DNA of 64,000 nucleotides from Gimesia fumaroli (GTDB lineage: Bacteria > Planctomycetota > Planctomycetia > Planctomycetales > Planctomycetaceae): the NCBI RefSeq assembly GCF_007754425.1, contig NZ_CP037452.1, forward strand, positions 744,001-808,000. Direction: 5' to 3'. Under the pieces are notes generated by a model, which worked only from the letters and a program-made list of their open reading frames with translations, ran no database searches and had not been told where the DNA came from. Each line of letters begins with the position of its first letter. The stretch's first letter is position 1. Both the position numbers and the translations under genes were made by a program. Below, piece by piece: positions 36,575 to 44,773 of the stretch.

Positions 36575-37108
36575 TTATTCTGTGTCGTATTGGATCAGTG
36601 AAAAGACGTCGCAACCGTTCATTTTCTCACGCCCTTTCAGGAATGAGAGCTCAATCAGAAACGCACAACTGACGACTTCGGCCTGGGAATGGTTTGCCAG
36701 TTCGATACAGGCGGAAATAGTGCCTCCGGTAGCGAGCAGGTCATCGACAATGAGTACGCGATCATCGGAATGAATCGAGTCGGTGTGCATTTCCAGAGAA
36801 TCGGTGCCGTATTCCAGTTCGTAGTGAAATGCCTTGGTTTCGAACGGAAGTTTTCCCGGTTTTCGAATCGGGATAAAGCGTGCTCGGAGAGCAAGCGCGA
36901 GTGGCGCTGCAAAGATGAAGCCGCGAGCCTCGGCTGCCAGGACTGCCGTGATTTTTTTGTCTTGGTAATAGGCTGTCAGGCGGTTGATGACTTCTTGAAA
37001 GACGGTTGGTTCAGCAAGCAAGGGGGTGATGTCGCGGAAGAGAATTCCCGGTTTAGGGAAGTCAGGGATTTCACGAATATATTTTTTCAGATTGATCGAA
37101 TCATTCAT
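36575..37108 (-). CDS. apt: Adenine phosphoribosyltransferase
   Basis: Apt (177 aa) salvages adenine to AMP with PRPP. The PRPP motif VLIVDDLLATGGT is at 118-130. IREIPDFPKPGILFRDITPLL at the N-terminus and AAEARGFIFAAPLALALRARFIPIRKPGKLP in the middle are typical. Its ATG overlaps the stop of the kinase gene by eight bases, so the two are probably translated from one message. No functional link between kinase and Apt is known to me. Confidence 0.95.
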   Translation of the reverse strand: MNDSINLKKYIREIPDFPKPGILFRDITPLLAEPTVFQEVINRLTAYYQDKKITAVLAAEARGFIFAAPLALALRARFIPIRKPGKLPFETKAFHYELEYGTDSLEMHTDSIHSDDRVLIVDDLLATGGTISACIELANHSQAEVVSCAFLIELSFLKGREKMNGCDVFSLIQYDTE

Positions 37109-38834
37109 TCTCTGGTTCAGCTTTCTGAGTTTCGGTAGTAGATTCCTCTGCCTGAATCAGTTCAGGCAGTTTGGCAAGGTTTTGTTTTGCTTTGTTGATC
37201 TCTTTTTGAGCCACTTCGTTCGGGTCCTGGCCATATAAGACGATGAGCGCTTTCCAGACAGCTTCTGCTTCTTGATATTTCTTTTTTTGGAATAAAGCGT
37301 CTGCATTTGCCATGGACTGCGTCAGCATGACATAACGCTTTGCGGTTCTATTTGCATTGTCTCTTAACTCTTTCAGCATTTGTTCGGCAACAGCTCGCAT
37401 CTCTTTTTGCTCTTTGTCAGCATGCAATGCATCCACTAAAGCAGAGAGGACTATTTCAGCTTGCACAAGATTTCCCGCATCTCGATAATGTTGCGCCAGC
37501 ATAATGAATCGCTGTGGTTCCGTTTGCGTAACAGACCGCAATTTGCGCTTGCCGCTCATGCCGGCTTCGGTGCGAGTAACGTAGACCTGAATTTGCTTTA
37601 ATTTCGGACGTACCTGCGACTCCCATTTATTGGGATCAGATTCCAGCAAAGGGATTAGATATTTATCACGGGCGGTATACCATTCGGGATTTTCAGGCTG
37701 ATTAAGAATCAGTTCCGCTTCATTGTACATCTCCTCCTGTGTTAACTCTCGTTCCTGGAACCAGTAGTATCCTCCCAGCACGAGGAGCAAGAGTATTCCC
37801 AACAGGAAAAACGTATTATCAAAGAGCCGACTCAGTCTGGAGCCTGTACTGTCTGCTTCGAGTTGTGCCCGCATTAAGCCCTGCATCAGGGTCCCGGAGC
37901 CGGCTTCCTGGTCGGACGCGGATTGCACAACGGTGGGAGTCACTGAAACATCGCTTGTTCCTGAGAGGGCGTAGGTATCCTCCGAAGTTGACATCTCGTA
38001 TTTGTTTAAGACTTCCTGCAGGCGGCGGGAGAGCACATAGGCATCGGGAAAGCGTTTTTGAGGATCTTTTTCCAGTAACTGGCAGACGATTTCTTCCAGC
38101 CAGATGGGGAGATCATCGACGTAACGGCTGGGCTTATCGAACTGTCCGTATTTTTGTTTCTGGATGATCGCCAGCATGGTTTTCCCGCTGAAGGGAGGCT
38201 TGCCGGTAAGCATAACGTACATCACAGCGCCCAGAGAATACAGGTCGCTCTGTCGGCTGACGCGTTTTCCTTCCGCCTGTTCGGGCGACATATATTCGGC
38301 GGTGCCGATGATTCCGCCGGTGACCGTCAACTTTTCGGTGGCGAATAGCTGGGCAACTCCAAAGTCGGCCAGCTTAACAGTGCCGTCCTCTTTGAGCATC
38401 AGGTTAGACGGTTTCAAGTCGCGATGAATGATGCCGGCGTCGTGTGCTGCTTTTAGAGCCGAGCAGATCTGGATCGATATTTCGACAACGGTTTTCCAGT
38501 CGATGCGCTTCTCACGACGGAGTCGTTTGGTGAGCGTTTCCCCGTCGACGTATTCCATGACGTAATAGTAGATGTCGTTTTCAACGCCGCTGTCATAGAA
38601 TTCAATCACATAAGGATTGTGCATTTTTTTCAGGGCTTCGATTTCACGGTGGAACCGTTCGACGAAGCCAGGTTCCCGTGCGAGTGCACTGGGGAGAATT
38701 TTGATGGCAACCAGTTGATCGGTGTGAACGTTGGTGGCGAGATAGACGGATCCCATACCGCCGGCGCCAATTTTTTTTCCGATCAGATACTCGCCCAGTC
38801 TGTCTGGGGCAGATTCGTGTTCTTGCTTGTTCAA
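37101..38834 (-). CDS. Transmembrane Ser/Thr protein kinase (PknB-like)
   Basis: A 577-residue Hanks-type kinase. Residues 15-275 hold the catalytic domain: GAGGMGSVYLA, Lys45 (VAIK), HRDLKPSN at 137-144, DFG at 157-159 and SPEQ at 183-186, all intact. A membrane segment is at about 341-359 (FFLLGILLLLVLGGYYWF). The C-terminal 215 residues beyond it are helical, with TPR-like stretches (IMLAQHYRDAGNLVQAEIVLSALVDALHADKEQ). They end in a charged tail. The start is TTG. No PASTA repeats occur. The C-terminal part probably senses or binds partners on the other side of the membrane. Confidence 0.92.
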   Translation of the reverse strand: MNKQEHESAPDRLGEYLIGKKIGAGGMGSVYLATNVHTDQLVAIKILPSALAREPGFVERFHREIEALKKMHNPYVIEFYDSGVENDIYYYVMEYVDGETLTKRLRREKRIDWKTVVEISIQICSALKAAHDAGIIHRDLKPSNLMLKEDGTVKLADFGVAQLFATEKLTVTGGIIGTAEYMSPEQAEGKRVSRQSDLYSLGAVMYVMLTGKPPFSGKTMLAIIQKQKYGQFDKPSRYVDDLPIWLEEIVCQLLEKDPQKRFPDAYVLSRRLQEVLNKYEMSTSEDTYALSGTSDVSVTPTVVQSASDQEAGSGTLMQGLMRAQLEADSTGSRLSRLFDNTFFLLGILLLLVLGGYYWFQERELTQEEMYNEAELILNQPENPEWYTARDKYLIPLLESDPNKWESQVRPKLKQIQVYVTRTEAGMSGKRKLRSVTQTEPQRFIMLAQHYRDAGNLVQAEIVLSALVDALHADKEQKEMRAVAEQMLKELRDNANRTAKRYVMLTQSMANADALFQKKKYQEAEAVWKALIVLYGQDPNEVAQKEINKAKQNLAKLPELIQAEESTTETQKAEPENE

Positions 38835-38967
38835 GGTAGCTACTCGATTTTGAAGTGAATAAACGGTTGCTGAAGTGTGGCGTTATTCCGAGAATAACTG
38901 GTTGCAGATTGTACAGTGTCCGAATGCAGCCGGGCGTCTATAATCGCATCGGTGATTGCGTAAGTAA

Positions 38968-39387
38968 ATGCTGGTATTTTCTATTATGGTTGAATTTATG
39001 TCCGATGCAAGAACGAAGGCGGTTCTGCTGATTGCTCATGGCAGTCGGCGCGATGCCGCAAATCAGGATCTCGTCACGCTGGCAGAAATGCTGCGGGAGC
39101 GAAATCTGTTTCCGATTATCGAGATTGCTTATCTGGAGCTGGCAGAGCCGACGATTCCGGAGGGAGCCGCACGTTGTGTTGCTGCGGGAGCCGACGAAGT
39201 TTTGATGCTGCCATATTTTCTGTCGGCGGGAGTACATGTGCAAAATGATCTGGACGAGTATCGAAGTGAATTCTGTACCACGTATCCCGAAACGCGATTT
39301 CGGCTGTGTGCGCATCTGGGCTTGCATCCGCTGATGCTGGAGATCGTGCTGGATCGGTTGAAACAGACAGAACAGGAATCAAACTGA
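38968..39387 (+). CDS. CbiX/sirohydrochlorin chelatase-like protein, single domain
   Basis: A 139-residue protein of the short CbiX family, which inserts metal (Co or Fe/Ni) into sirohydrochlorin. AVLLIAHGSRRDAANQDL has the first metal-site His, and the second His is probably in LPYFLSAGVHVQNDLDEY. Short forms act as homodimers. ATGs at 38968, 38986 and 38998 are all possible starts; none has a strong ribosome site. No other sirohaem or cobalamin gene is near, so the metal and pathway are open. A strong terminator follows at 39397. Confidence 0.8.
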   Translation: MLVFSIMVEFMSDARTKAVLLIAHGSRRDAANQDLVTLAEMLRERNLFPIIEIAYLELAEPTIPEGAARCVAAGADEVLMLPYFLSAGVHVQNDLDEYRSEFCTTYPETRFRLCAHLGLHPLMLEIVLDRLKQTEQESN

Positions 39388-39396
39388 TTCGCAAAT

Positions 39397-39429
39397 AAAA
39401 AAGGGCACTCCGAAAAGTGCCCTTTTTTT
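39397..39429. terminator. Bidirectional rho-independent terminator
   Basis: A 13-bp stem with arms at 39397-39409 and 39416-39428 (core GGGCACT / AGTGCCC) around a six-base loop. Runs of A upstream and T downstream serve both strands. It sits between the convergent CbiX-like and DUF1573 genes. Confidence 0.88.
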
Positions 39430-39455
39430 CTCGCAATGAAGAACCAGTTGTAAAA

Positions 39456-40469
39456 CTAGTTCGTTTTGGTATCAGAAATTTTACCGAAGGCTTTGAAAGT
39501 GATAGGCTCACCACGTCCGGCAATGGTTACAGTGAACTCTTCAGAGTAATCGCCGGGTTTGTTGGGAGGCATGATCGTCAGCGGTAAAACATGGATTGGT
39601 TGAGTTGTTTTAGGCATCCGGATTTTGAATGCTTCATCATCTGACTCACATTCGATCTTGTTGATTTCGAATGGCTTTTTACCACGCAACACTACGTTGA
39701 CCGTTTTTTCCTGTCCGGGAATCATCATTCCCAGTGAAACGACTTCGGGGGTAATCGTAATATCCGACTCGACCCTTGCTTCAACCAGCAGTGGGACGGT
39801 TGTGAAATTGACGTCGTTTGTTTTCAGCATGATCTGCTCACGAATGGGACCCAGGGGCGTTTTGGGTGACAGATTCAGTACGATATTATAATTCACGCGT
39901 CCGCCGCCACGACCGGTTTCGACGGCTTTCACAGTCAAAGAGGGGTCTTTGGTTTCGATGCCGGTGATGGCCCAGTCGTCACGGCCCGCATAAGCCAGTG
40001 CGACAGTGGTTTCAGCGCCTTTGCCGACTTCGACAGAACCGAAGTTAGCAGCTCCGGGGGTGAAGACAACGTCGGTTCGGATATACGCGGTAATCGGAAT
40101 CCGGATTTCGGCATACTGTGGTGCATCAATGGTTACGATGACGTTCGAATCTTTACGTCGCTGGAAGCGGGCGGTATCCATTTTGACCTGGATATAGCCC
40201 TCTTCGCCAGGTTCCAGAATGCTTTTGGATGGTTCTGCTGCCGAGCAGCCACAGGTGGTGCGGACGTTCGAAATATGAACCTGATTAGGATAGATATTTT
40301 TAATTTTCAGACGGTATTGTGCGTCAGAACCACGGGCAATGACACCAAAGTCAATTTTGTCTTTGTCGAACATCTTCTGGGCCCATTCCTGGGCGAAAGA
40401 AGGAGTGGCGCTCAACACAAACAAAAACAGGCTCAGAATACCAAATCGGAAACTACTCTTTTTTAACAT
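39456..40469 (-). CDS. DUF1573-domain exported protein
   Basis: A 337-residue protein with a signal peptide (FRFGILSLFLFVLSATPSFAQ). A DUF1573 domain follows (FDKDKIDFGVIARGSDAQYRLKIKNIYPNQVHISNVRTTCGCSAAEPSKSILEPGEEGYIQVKMDT) with the typical TTCGCS. Later segments repeat the same immunoglobulin-like strand pattern (FTPGAANFGSVEVGKG; ITPEVVSLGMMIPGQE), giving about three such domains. The family is common in exported proteins of Bacteroidetes and planctomycetes, with unknown role. A possible promoter lies about 245 bases upstream. Confidence 0.85.
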   Translation of the reverse strand: MLKKSSFRFGILSLFLFVLSATPSFAQEWAQKMFDKDKIDFGVIARGSDAQYRLKIKNIYPNQVHISNVRTTCGCSAAEPSKSILEPGEEGYIQVKMDTARFQRRKDSNVIVTIDAPQYAEIRIPITAYIRTDVVFTPGAANFGSVEVGKGAETTVALAYAGRDDWAITGIETKDPSLTVKAVETGRGGGRVNYNIVLNLSPKTPLGPIREQIMLKTNDVNFTTVPLLVEARVESDITITPEVVSLGMMIPGQEKTVNVVLRGKKPFEINKIECESDDEAFKIRMPKTTQPIHVLPLTIMPPNKPGDYSEEFTVTIAGRGEPITFKAFGKISDTKTN

Positions 40470-41471
40470 TATAGAATCTCACTTCTGCAAAAGTATTAAC
40501 TTCGATGTATGAATAAAGTTGAGCTACTGAGATTGTTAAAAGGCAGGCGAGTGGACCGACTTTCAGCACACAACTTTTTCATCATTTTTTGTGCAGAATC
40601 CATTCACTAGAGACGTTTCACACTACTTGTAAAATCGGGCTTACATAAACTCTTGCCGTTGTCTGATATCTCAGAATTGGGAACAGTTCATCAGGCCTAA
40701 ATCAGATCGCCAGCATTATAGTGCGTTTATGCATCCGAGATCAATTTTGATATTCAGAACATAAGCAAATGGCGTATGTGTGACAAATACATCAGTCGGC
40801 ATCGACACTTTGGTGGTGGCAATTTAGTTCGCATACGCTGAATTGTCAATGTTGTCTCTTTCTGGACGGATCTGCTAGTCCTTGCCGGCGCAAGCGGATT
40901 AATCTGACTCGATTTAAGCCCTTTGATGCGGATGTTTGTGATGTCACAACTAGCTTCTGTAACACGATTTGAGTGAACACTGGTTGCATTCCTCTTTTCC
41001 AGTAAAACTGGTGAATCTAGACGTAATCGTTTCACTTGAACAACACAAGATGCTGTATTTTAACAGGTGTTCCTAAACTGGTTGATGTGTTTTTTTTGCC
41101 AGTTCGTAAGGACTCTCACAGCAGTTCAGCTCAATTCTTCAAAAACCGGCTTTCTCTGATTTCCCGTCCGCACGCTCAACGGGGAGTGATACGTTTGAAA
41201 GTAGAGTGTGCTGCATTTGAAGTCACTCTGACAAATACACAATGAGTGGCAGGCCAACATTGCGTTCGTCTGACAACTTGATAAGGGAGACGGGATGTCT
41301 TCTGCTATCAGACTGGTTTGATTCTCCAGGTGTGAATGAACTGGTTCGTTTCATGCAAAAATAAATGCGTTTTGTTTTAAGAGTAGATGAAGATGAGAAA
41401 CGTCACTGTGTGATCAGTGACTCGAGAGAACTTCAGTTCGGTCTCATTTAAACAGGGAGTATTAGGTTAAA
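40470..41471. other. 1-kb gene-free region between divergent genes
   Basis: About 1000 bases lie between the DUF1573 gene (minus) and the Cys-rich gene (plus). Short open frames on both strands have no ribosome site or family pattern. One possible minus-strand promoter is at 40715-40744. Small inverted repeats occur: CTTGC-CGGC-GCAAG near 40895, and GTCACTG-N6-CAGTGAC at 41402-41421 in the likely leader of the Cys-rich gene. A long leader RNA or small RNA is possible but not shown. Confidence 0.45.
40715..40744 (-). promoter_or_regulatory. Possible sigma-70 promoter for the DUF1573 gene
   Basis: On the minus strand TTGATC and TATAAT are separated by 18 bases. The -10 is perfect and the -35 has four of six consensus bases. 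It would give a leader of about 240 bases before the DUF1573 start at 40469, which is long. Pattern match only. Confidence 0.35.
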
Positions 41472-42251
41472 ATGATGAACATAAAAACTGCCAAGGCAGG
41501 TCTGACCGGACTGTTGGTTCTGGGGCTGGTCTGGTTGGCATCGCCGAACCAGGTCGAAGCTGGTCACCACAAATGTGGTAAAGGTCATTGCGGTCGAGGT
41601 GGCTTGTCTCTGTTTCATTCGGGCAAATGTTGCAGCCCCTGGAAGTTGGGACATAAACATAAATGTCGAACCGGTTGCGGGGAAAGTTCCTGTGGCTGTG
41701 GTTCAGGTTCAATTGCAGATCATTATTATCAAGGAGCCGTCTATGGTTTGGGAAACAGTCCGCGCGTTGGTTGCCAGTCGTGCCAGTCGGGAGGTGGTGT
41801 TGCTGGTTTTAATGGGATGCCAGCCGGTGAGGGTGCATCGCCGCCGTTAGCCATGCAGCCTATGCCAATGGCGCCGCCAAGAAGGCCGACGATCCTGCAT
41901 TATCCGGGAACAAGGGGGACGGCGTATATGCGTCCCACCCGCATGATGCCGGCCGATGGTCCTGAAGGCCACCCCCGTGATGCGGGGTTGGATATCTATG
42001 CACCTGGTGCGACAGATATTCGCGTGGTTGCCTTGAATCCCCAACGGGATGAAATGGTTGGCTATCGTGATCCTGCAAACGAAGATATCTGGGAATTTGT
42101 AACGAAGCGTCCTTTGATTCCCGGTATTCAACACGTTTATCAGGTGTATGCGATCTTTCCTGAAACGGGAAGAGTTCCCCAAACCAGACGGGTCCGTTTA
42201 ATCATGGGGCGAATCGTTGAACTCAGTTACAAACCTTACCCGAAACACTGA
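41472..42251 (+). CDS. Secreted Cys/His-rich protein, unrecognised
   Basis: A 259-residue protein with a signal peptide (AGLTGLLVLGLVWLASPNQVEA). Residues 30-105 are full of Cys, His and Gly (HHKCGKGHCGRGG; KCCSPWKLGHKHKC; CGESSCGCGSG; CQSCQS), which could bind metals or form disulfides. A Pro/Met-rich linker follows (PPLAMQPMPMAPPRRP). The C-terminal 100 residues are beta-rich, and the stretch IPGIQHVYQVYAIFPETGRVPQTRRVRLIMGRIVELSY resembles the planctomycete TIGR03000 motif in layout. The function is unknown. The gene has a long upstream region and GGGAG before the ATG pair. Confidence 0.68.
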   Translation: MMNIKTAKAGLTGLLVLGLVWLASPNQVEAGHHKCGKGHCGRGGLSLFHSGKCCSPWKLGHKHKCRTGCGESSCGCGSGSIADHYYQGAVYGLGNSPRVGCQSCQSGGGVAGFNGMPAGEGASPPLAMQPMPMAPPRRPTILHYPGTRGTAYMRPTRMMPADGPEGHPRDAGLDIYAPGATDIRVVALNPQRDEMVGYRDPANEDIWEFVTKRPLIPGIQHVYQVYAIFPETGRVPQTRRVRLIMGRIVELSYKPYPKH

Positions 42252-42518
42252 TCGCACATTGAAATGTTGTGCGGGGAGCCAGGAGAGTCTAGCGCCGATC
42301 TAGAGCGAAGACCTTCCTGAAATAAGCTCTTGTTCAATTTGATTTGTCCTGTTGCACCCACGCCCTGTTTTGAGCGCGGTAGTATTTTGAGTCATCAAGA
42401 CTGGCTGCAGGTTAGCCAGAATGATTCGACTCAGCTATCATGTTCAGAACAAGGCGTGTTTTTTGTGACGACACGGCCGACTCCCTTTATTCCGTCGAGT
42501 GTTGAAGCAGGCTGATTT

Positions 42519-43577
42519 GTGAACGAAGTGGAATATCTGAGAATCATCTCAGGCCAGAGACAGGACTGGCGCGCTCAAACGCTCAAACCCTGTCTGTGGG
42601 TTTGCAGTCTGTTTTACCGCGCTGTGGTTTCGTTTCGAAATCGGATGTTCGACTGGCGGCTGCGCGCGATTGAGCGGCCTCTTGTCCCGGTCATCAGCCT
42701 GGGCAATCTGACAACAGGAGGCACGGGCAAAACCCCGTTCGTGGCATATCTCGCTCGTTGGTTTCAACAACAGCAGATTCAAGTCACGCTGTTGAGCCGC
42801 GGGTATCGTGCTTTACCGGGCGAAGTGAATGACGAAAAATTATTGCTGGATCGGCTGTGTCCTGGCATTCCGCATTATCAAAATCCGAATCGCTGTGCTT
42901 CTTCAAAGCAGGCAGTAAAGGAGGACGCACAGCTTTTGCTTCTGGACGATGGATTTCAGCATCGCAAGCTGGCGCGTGATCTGGATATTGTACTGATTGA
43001 TGCCGTGTGCCCTTGGGGGCATGGCTGGCTCTTACCTCGTGGTTTGATGCGCGAACCAAAGTCGGCGTTACAGCGGGCAGACTTTGTGATCCTGACACGC
43101 GCCGATCAATGTTCGCCGGCGACTCTGGAACGTCTGAAAGTGGAAGTTGCCGAAATGCTCTCTCCTGATCGGATCGCTTGTGCTGTATTTCGACCTCAGG
43201 AACTCGTGAATGTTGCTGGTGATACTGAGTCACTGGCATCTGTTGCCGGGAAAACGGTATGGGGGTTTTGTGCGATCGGTAACCCAGAGGGCTTTCGGCA
43301 GACGTTGGAGAATGCCGGTTTCGTTGTGGCTGGCATGCAAATTTTCCCGGACCATCATCACTATTCGAGTAGCGATCTGGAGGGGATTGGAGTTGAGGCT
43401 GCCAATGCCTCTGCTGATTTAATTCTTACGACGAGCAAAGATCTGGTTAAAATTAGTGAACAAAAACTGTCTGAGTTACCGGTCTGGGCTGTGGAAATTG
43501 GTGCCGAGATCACAGAGGGACGCGAGGCTTTCGAAGGGATTCTACAAAATCTCGTTCAGGAAGTGTCTTCTGACTGA
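42519..43577 (+). CDS. lpxK: Tetraacyldisaccharide 4'-kinase
   Basis: LpxK (352 aa) phosphorylates the lipid A disaccharide at the inner membrane to make lipid IVA, which implies an LPS outer membrane. The P-loop GNLTTGGTGKTPFVAYLARW starts at residue 62, and LLSRGYRAL, LLLDDGFQHRKLARDLDIVLIDA and LLPRGLMREPKSALQRADFVILTRAD are family signatures. An N-terminal hydrophobic helix (LWVCSLFYRAVVSF) fits the membrane anchor. The start is GTG. Other lpx genes are not in the window. Confidence 0.93.
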   Translation: MNEVEYLRIISGQRQDWRAQTLKPCLWVCSLFYRAVVSFRNRMFDWRLRAIERPLVPVISLGNLTTGGTGKTPFVAYLARWFQQQQIQVTLLSRGYRALPGEVNDEKLLLDRLCPGIPHYQNPNRCASSKQAVKEDAQLLLLDDGFQHRKLARDLDIVLIDAVCPWGHGWLLPRGLMREPKSALQRADFVILTRADQCSPATLERLKVEVAEMLSPDRIACAVFRPQELVNVAGDTESLASVAGKTVWGFCAIGNPEGFRQTLENAGFVVAGMQIFPDHHHYSSSDLEGIGVEAANASADLILTTSKDLVKISEQKLSELPVWAVEIGAEITEGREAFEGILQNLVQEVSSD

Positions 43578-43893
43578 GCCTTTGTTCTGGTGTGATTGCA
43601 CTGCAAACTTCGTTTTTGTCACATAAAAACAAATACATATCGGACTTGTGAGGTGCTTTGATCTGGAAAATTGAGGTAATCCTGATTCGGAAATACTTGA
43701 TTTTGGGTCTTTGTTCTGTCATCCTGAGGTCAGGCGAGAGTTCACATAGTGACGTTTTCGCTTGGAGATTGATAATCTCACCTGACTTTATAACCTGCCC
43801 AAAACACGGATCTTCTGCATTGAAGCAGAATTCGTCTCCTTCCCCCATGATGGTCTTTTCAAACGAACTTCAAATATAAGAGGTGTTTTAATC
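43578..43893. other. Intergenic region before the cupredoxin gene
   Basis: 316 bases with no gene. It should hold the promoter of the cupredoxin gene. A small inverted repeat TTCTGC-ATTGAA-GCAGAA is at 43813-43830, about 60 bases before the ATG. A GAGG ribosome site precedes the gene. I see no terminator for lpxK. Confidence 0.4.
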
Positions 43894-44667
43894 ATGCAAA
43901 AAATCAATATGAGCCAGATTTTGATCGCAGCTGTTCTGGTTTCCGGTATGAGTCTTCTCAGCCCGGCCACAGTTTCTGCAGAGGGTTGGGGATCGATTAC
44001 GGGGCGGATTGTTTATGATGGCGATGTACCAAAGCCTGCCGTTGAGCGTAAAAAAGGCGATCCGACCGTCAAAGACACGGCTGTTTGCGCTGCTACAGAT
44101 CACCTGTTTAATGATCTCGTGATTAATGCTGATAATAAGGGGGTTCAAAATGCTTTCTTATACTTGCGTAAAGTCAAAGAAATTCATCCTGATCTGAAAG
44201 AATCGAAAGAAAAGACCGTGGTCTTTGATCAGAAAGGTTGTACTTTCTTTCCACATGCGATGGTCGTTCGCACGGATCAAAATGTACTCGTGAAGTCAAA
44301 TGATCCCGTGGCTCATAACACACATACCTTTCCCTTCCGTAATGAAGCAGTAAATTTCATTCTGGCCCCCAATGATCGCGTAGGAAAAGAAGTTTCCAAT
44401 CCGATCGGTGAAAGACTGCCTTTCAAGGTGACCTGTGACATTCACCCCTTTATGACAGCCTACTGGTTTGTTGTTGATCACCCCTATGCTGTCGTTTCTG
44501 ATAAAGATGGAAAGTTTACGATTAAAAATCTGCCAGAAGGAGAAAACGAATTCCGTGTCTGGCATGAAAAGGGGGGGTACATCGTTCGCTCATTGGATGT
44601 GGATGTGAAAGCGGGGGAAACTGTTGATGTGGGTGAGATCAAAGTCAGTCCTTCCAAATTTAAATAA
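43894..44667 (+). CDS. Exported cupredoxin-like protein with carboxypeptidase-regulatory-like parts
   Basis: A 257-residue protein with a signal peptide (MSQILIAAVLVSGMSLLSPATVSAE). The N-terminal part begins like a CarboxypepD_reg/CNA-B strand (GSITGRIVYDGDVPKPA). Residues 110-195 resemble a cupredoxin: His141 (AHNTHTF) and then Cys181-x2-His184-x2-Met187 (CDIHPFM), the His-Cys-His-Met set of a type 1 copper site with tighter spacing than plastocyanin. The C-terminal part (SDKDGKFTIKNLPEGENEFRVWHEKGGYI) is a second regulatory-like fold. It probably carries electrons or binds copper outside the membrane; this is inference. A terminator follows. Confidence 0.8.
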   Translation: MQKINMSQILIAAVLVSGMSLLSPATVSAEGWGSITGRIVYDGDVPKPAVERKKGDPTVKDTAVCAATDHLFNDLVINADNKGVQNAFLYLRKVKEIHPDLKESKEKTVVFDQKGCTFFPHAMVVRTDQNVLVKSNDPVAHNTHTFPFRNEAVNFILAPNDRVGKEVSNPIGERLPFKVTCDIHPFMTAYWFVVDHPYAVVSDKDGKFTIKNLPEGENEFRVWHEKGGYIVRSLDVDVKAGETVDVGEIKVSPSKFK

Positions 44668-44700
44668 TCAATCTCTATGATCTGAGAGATTTACGATACG

Positions 44701-44729
44701 GGACACGTCCAATGGGGCGTGTCCTTTTT
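44701..44729 (+). terminator. Rho-independent terminator after the cupredoxin gene
   Basis: Stem GGACACG (44701-44707) with CGTGTCC (44718-44724), a ten-base loop, and five T residues. It separates the cupredoxin gene from the propeller gene that starts at 44774. Confidence 0.82.
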
Positions 44730-44773
44730 AATGCCTGGTCACTGTTGTCGAAGATGGTGAGGTCGTCATAACC

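Noticed and set aside
42330-42515. 61-codon frame just before lpxK
   Set aside because: It starts with TTG without a ribosome site and has no hydrophobic or domain pattern, although its end is close to the lpxK start.
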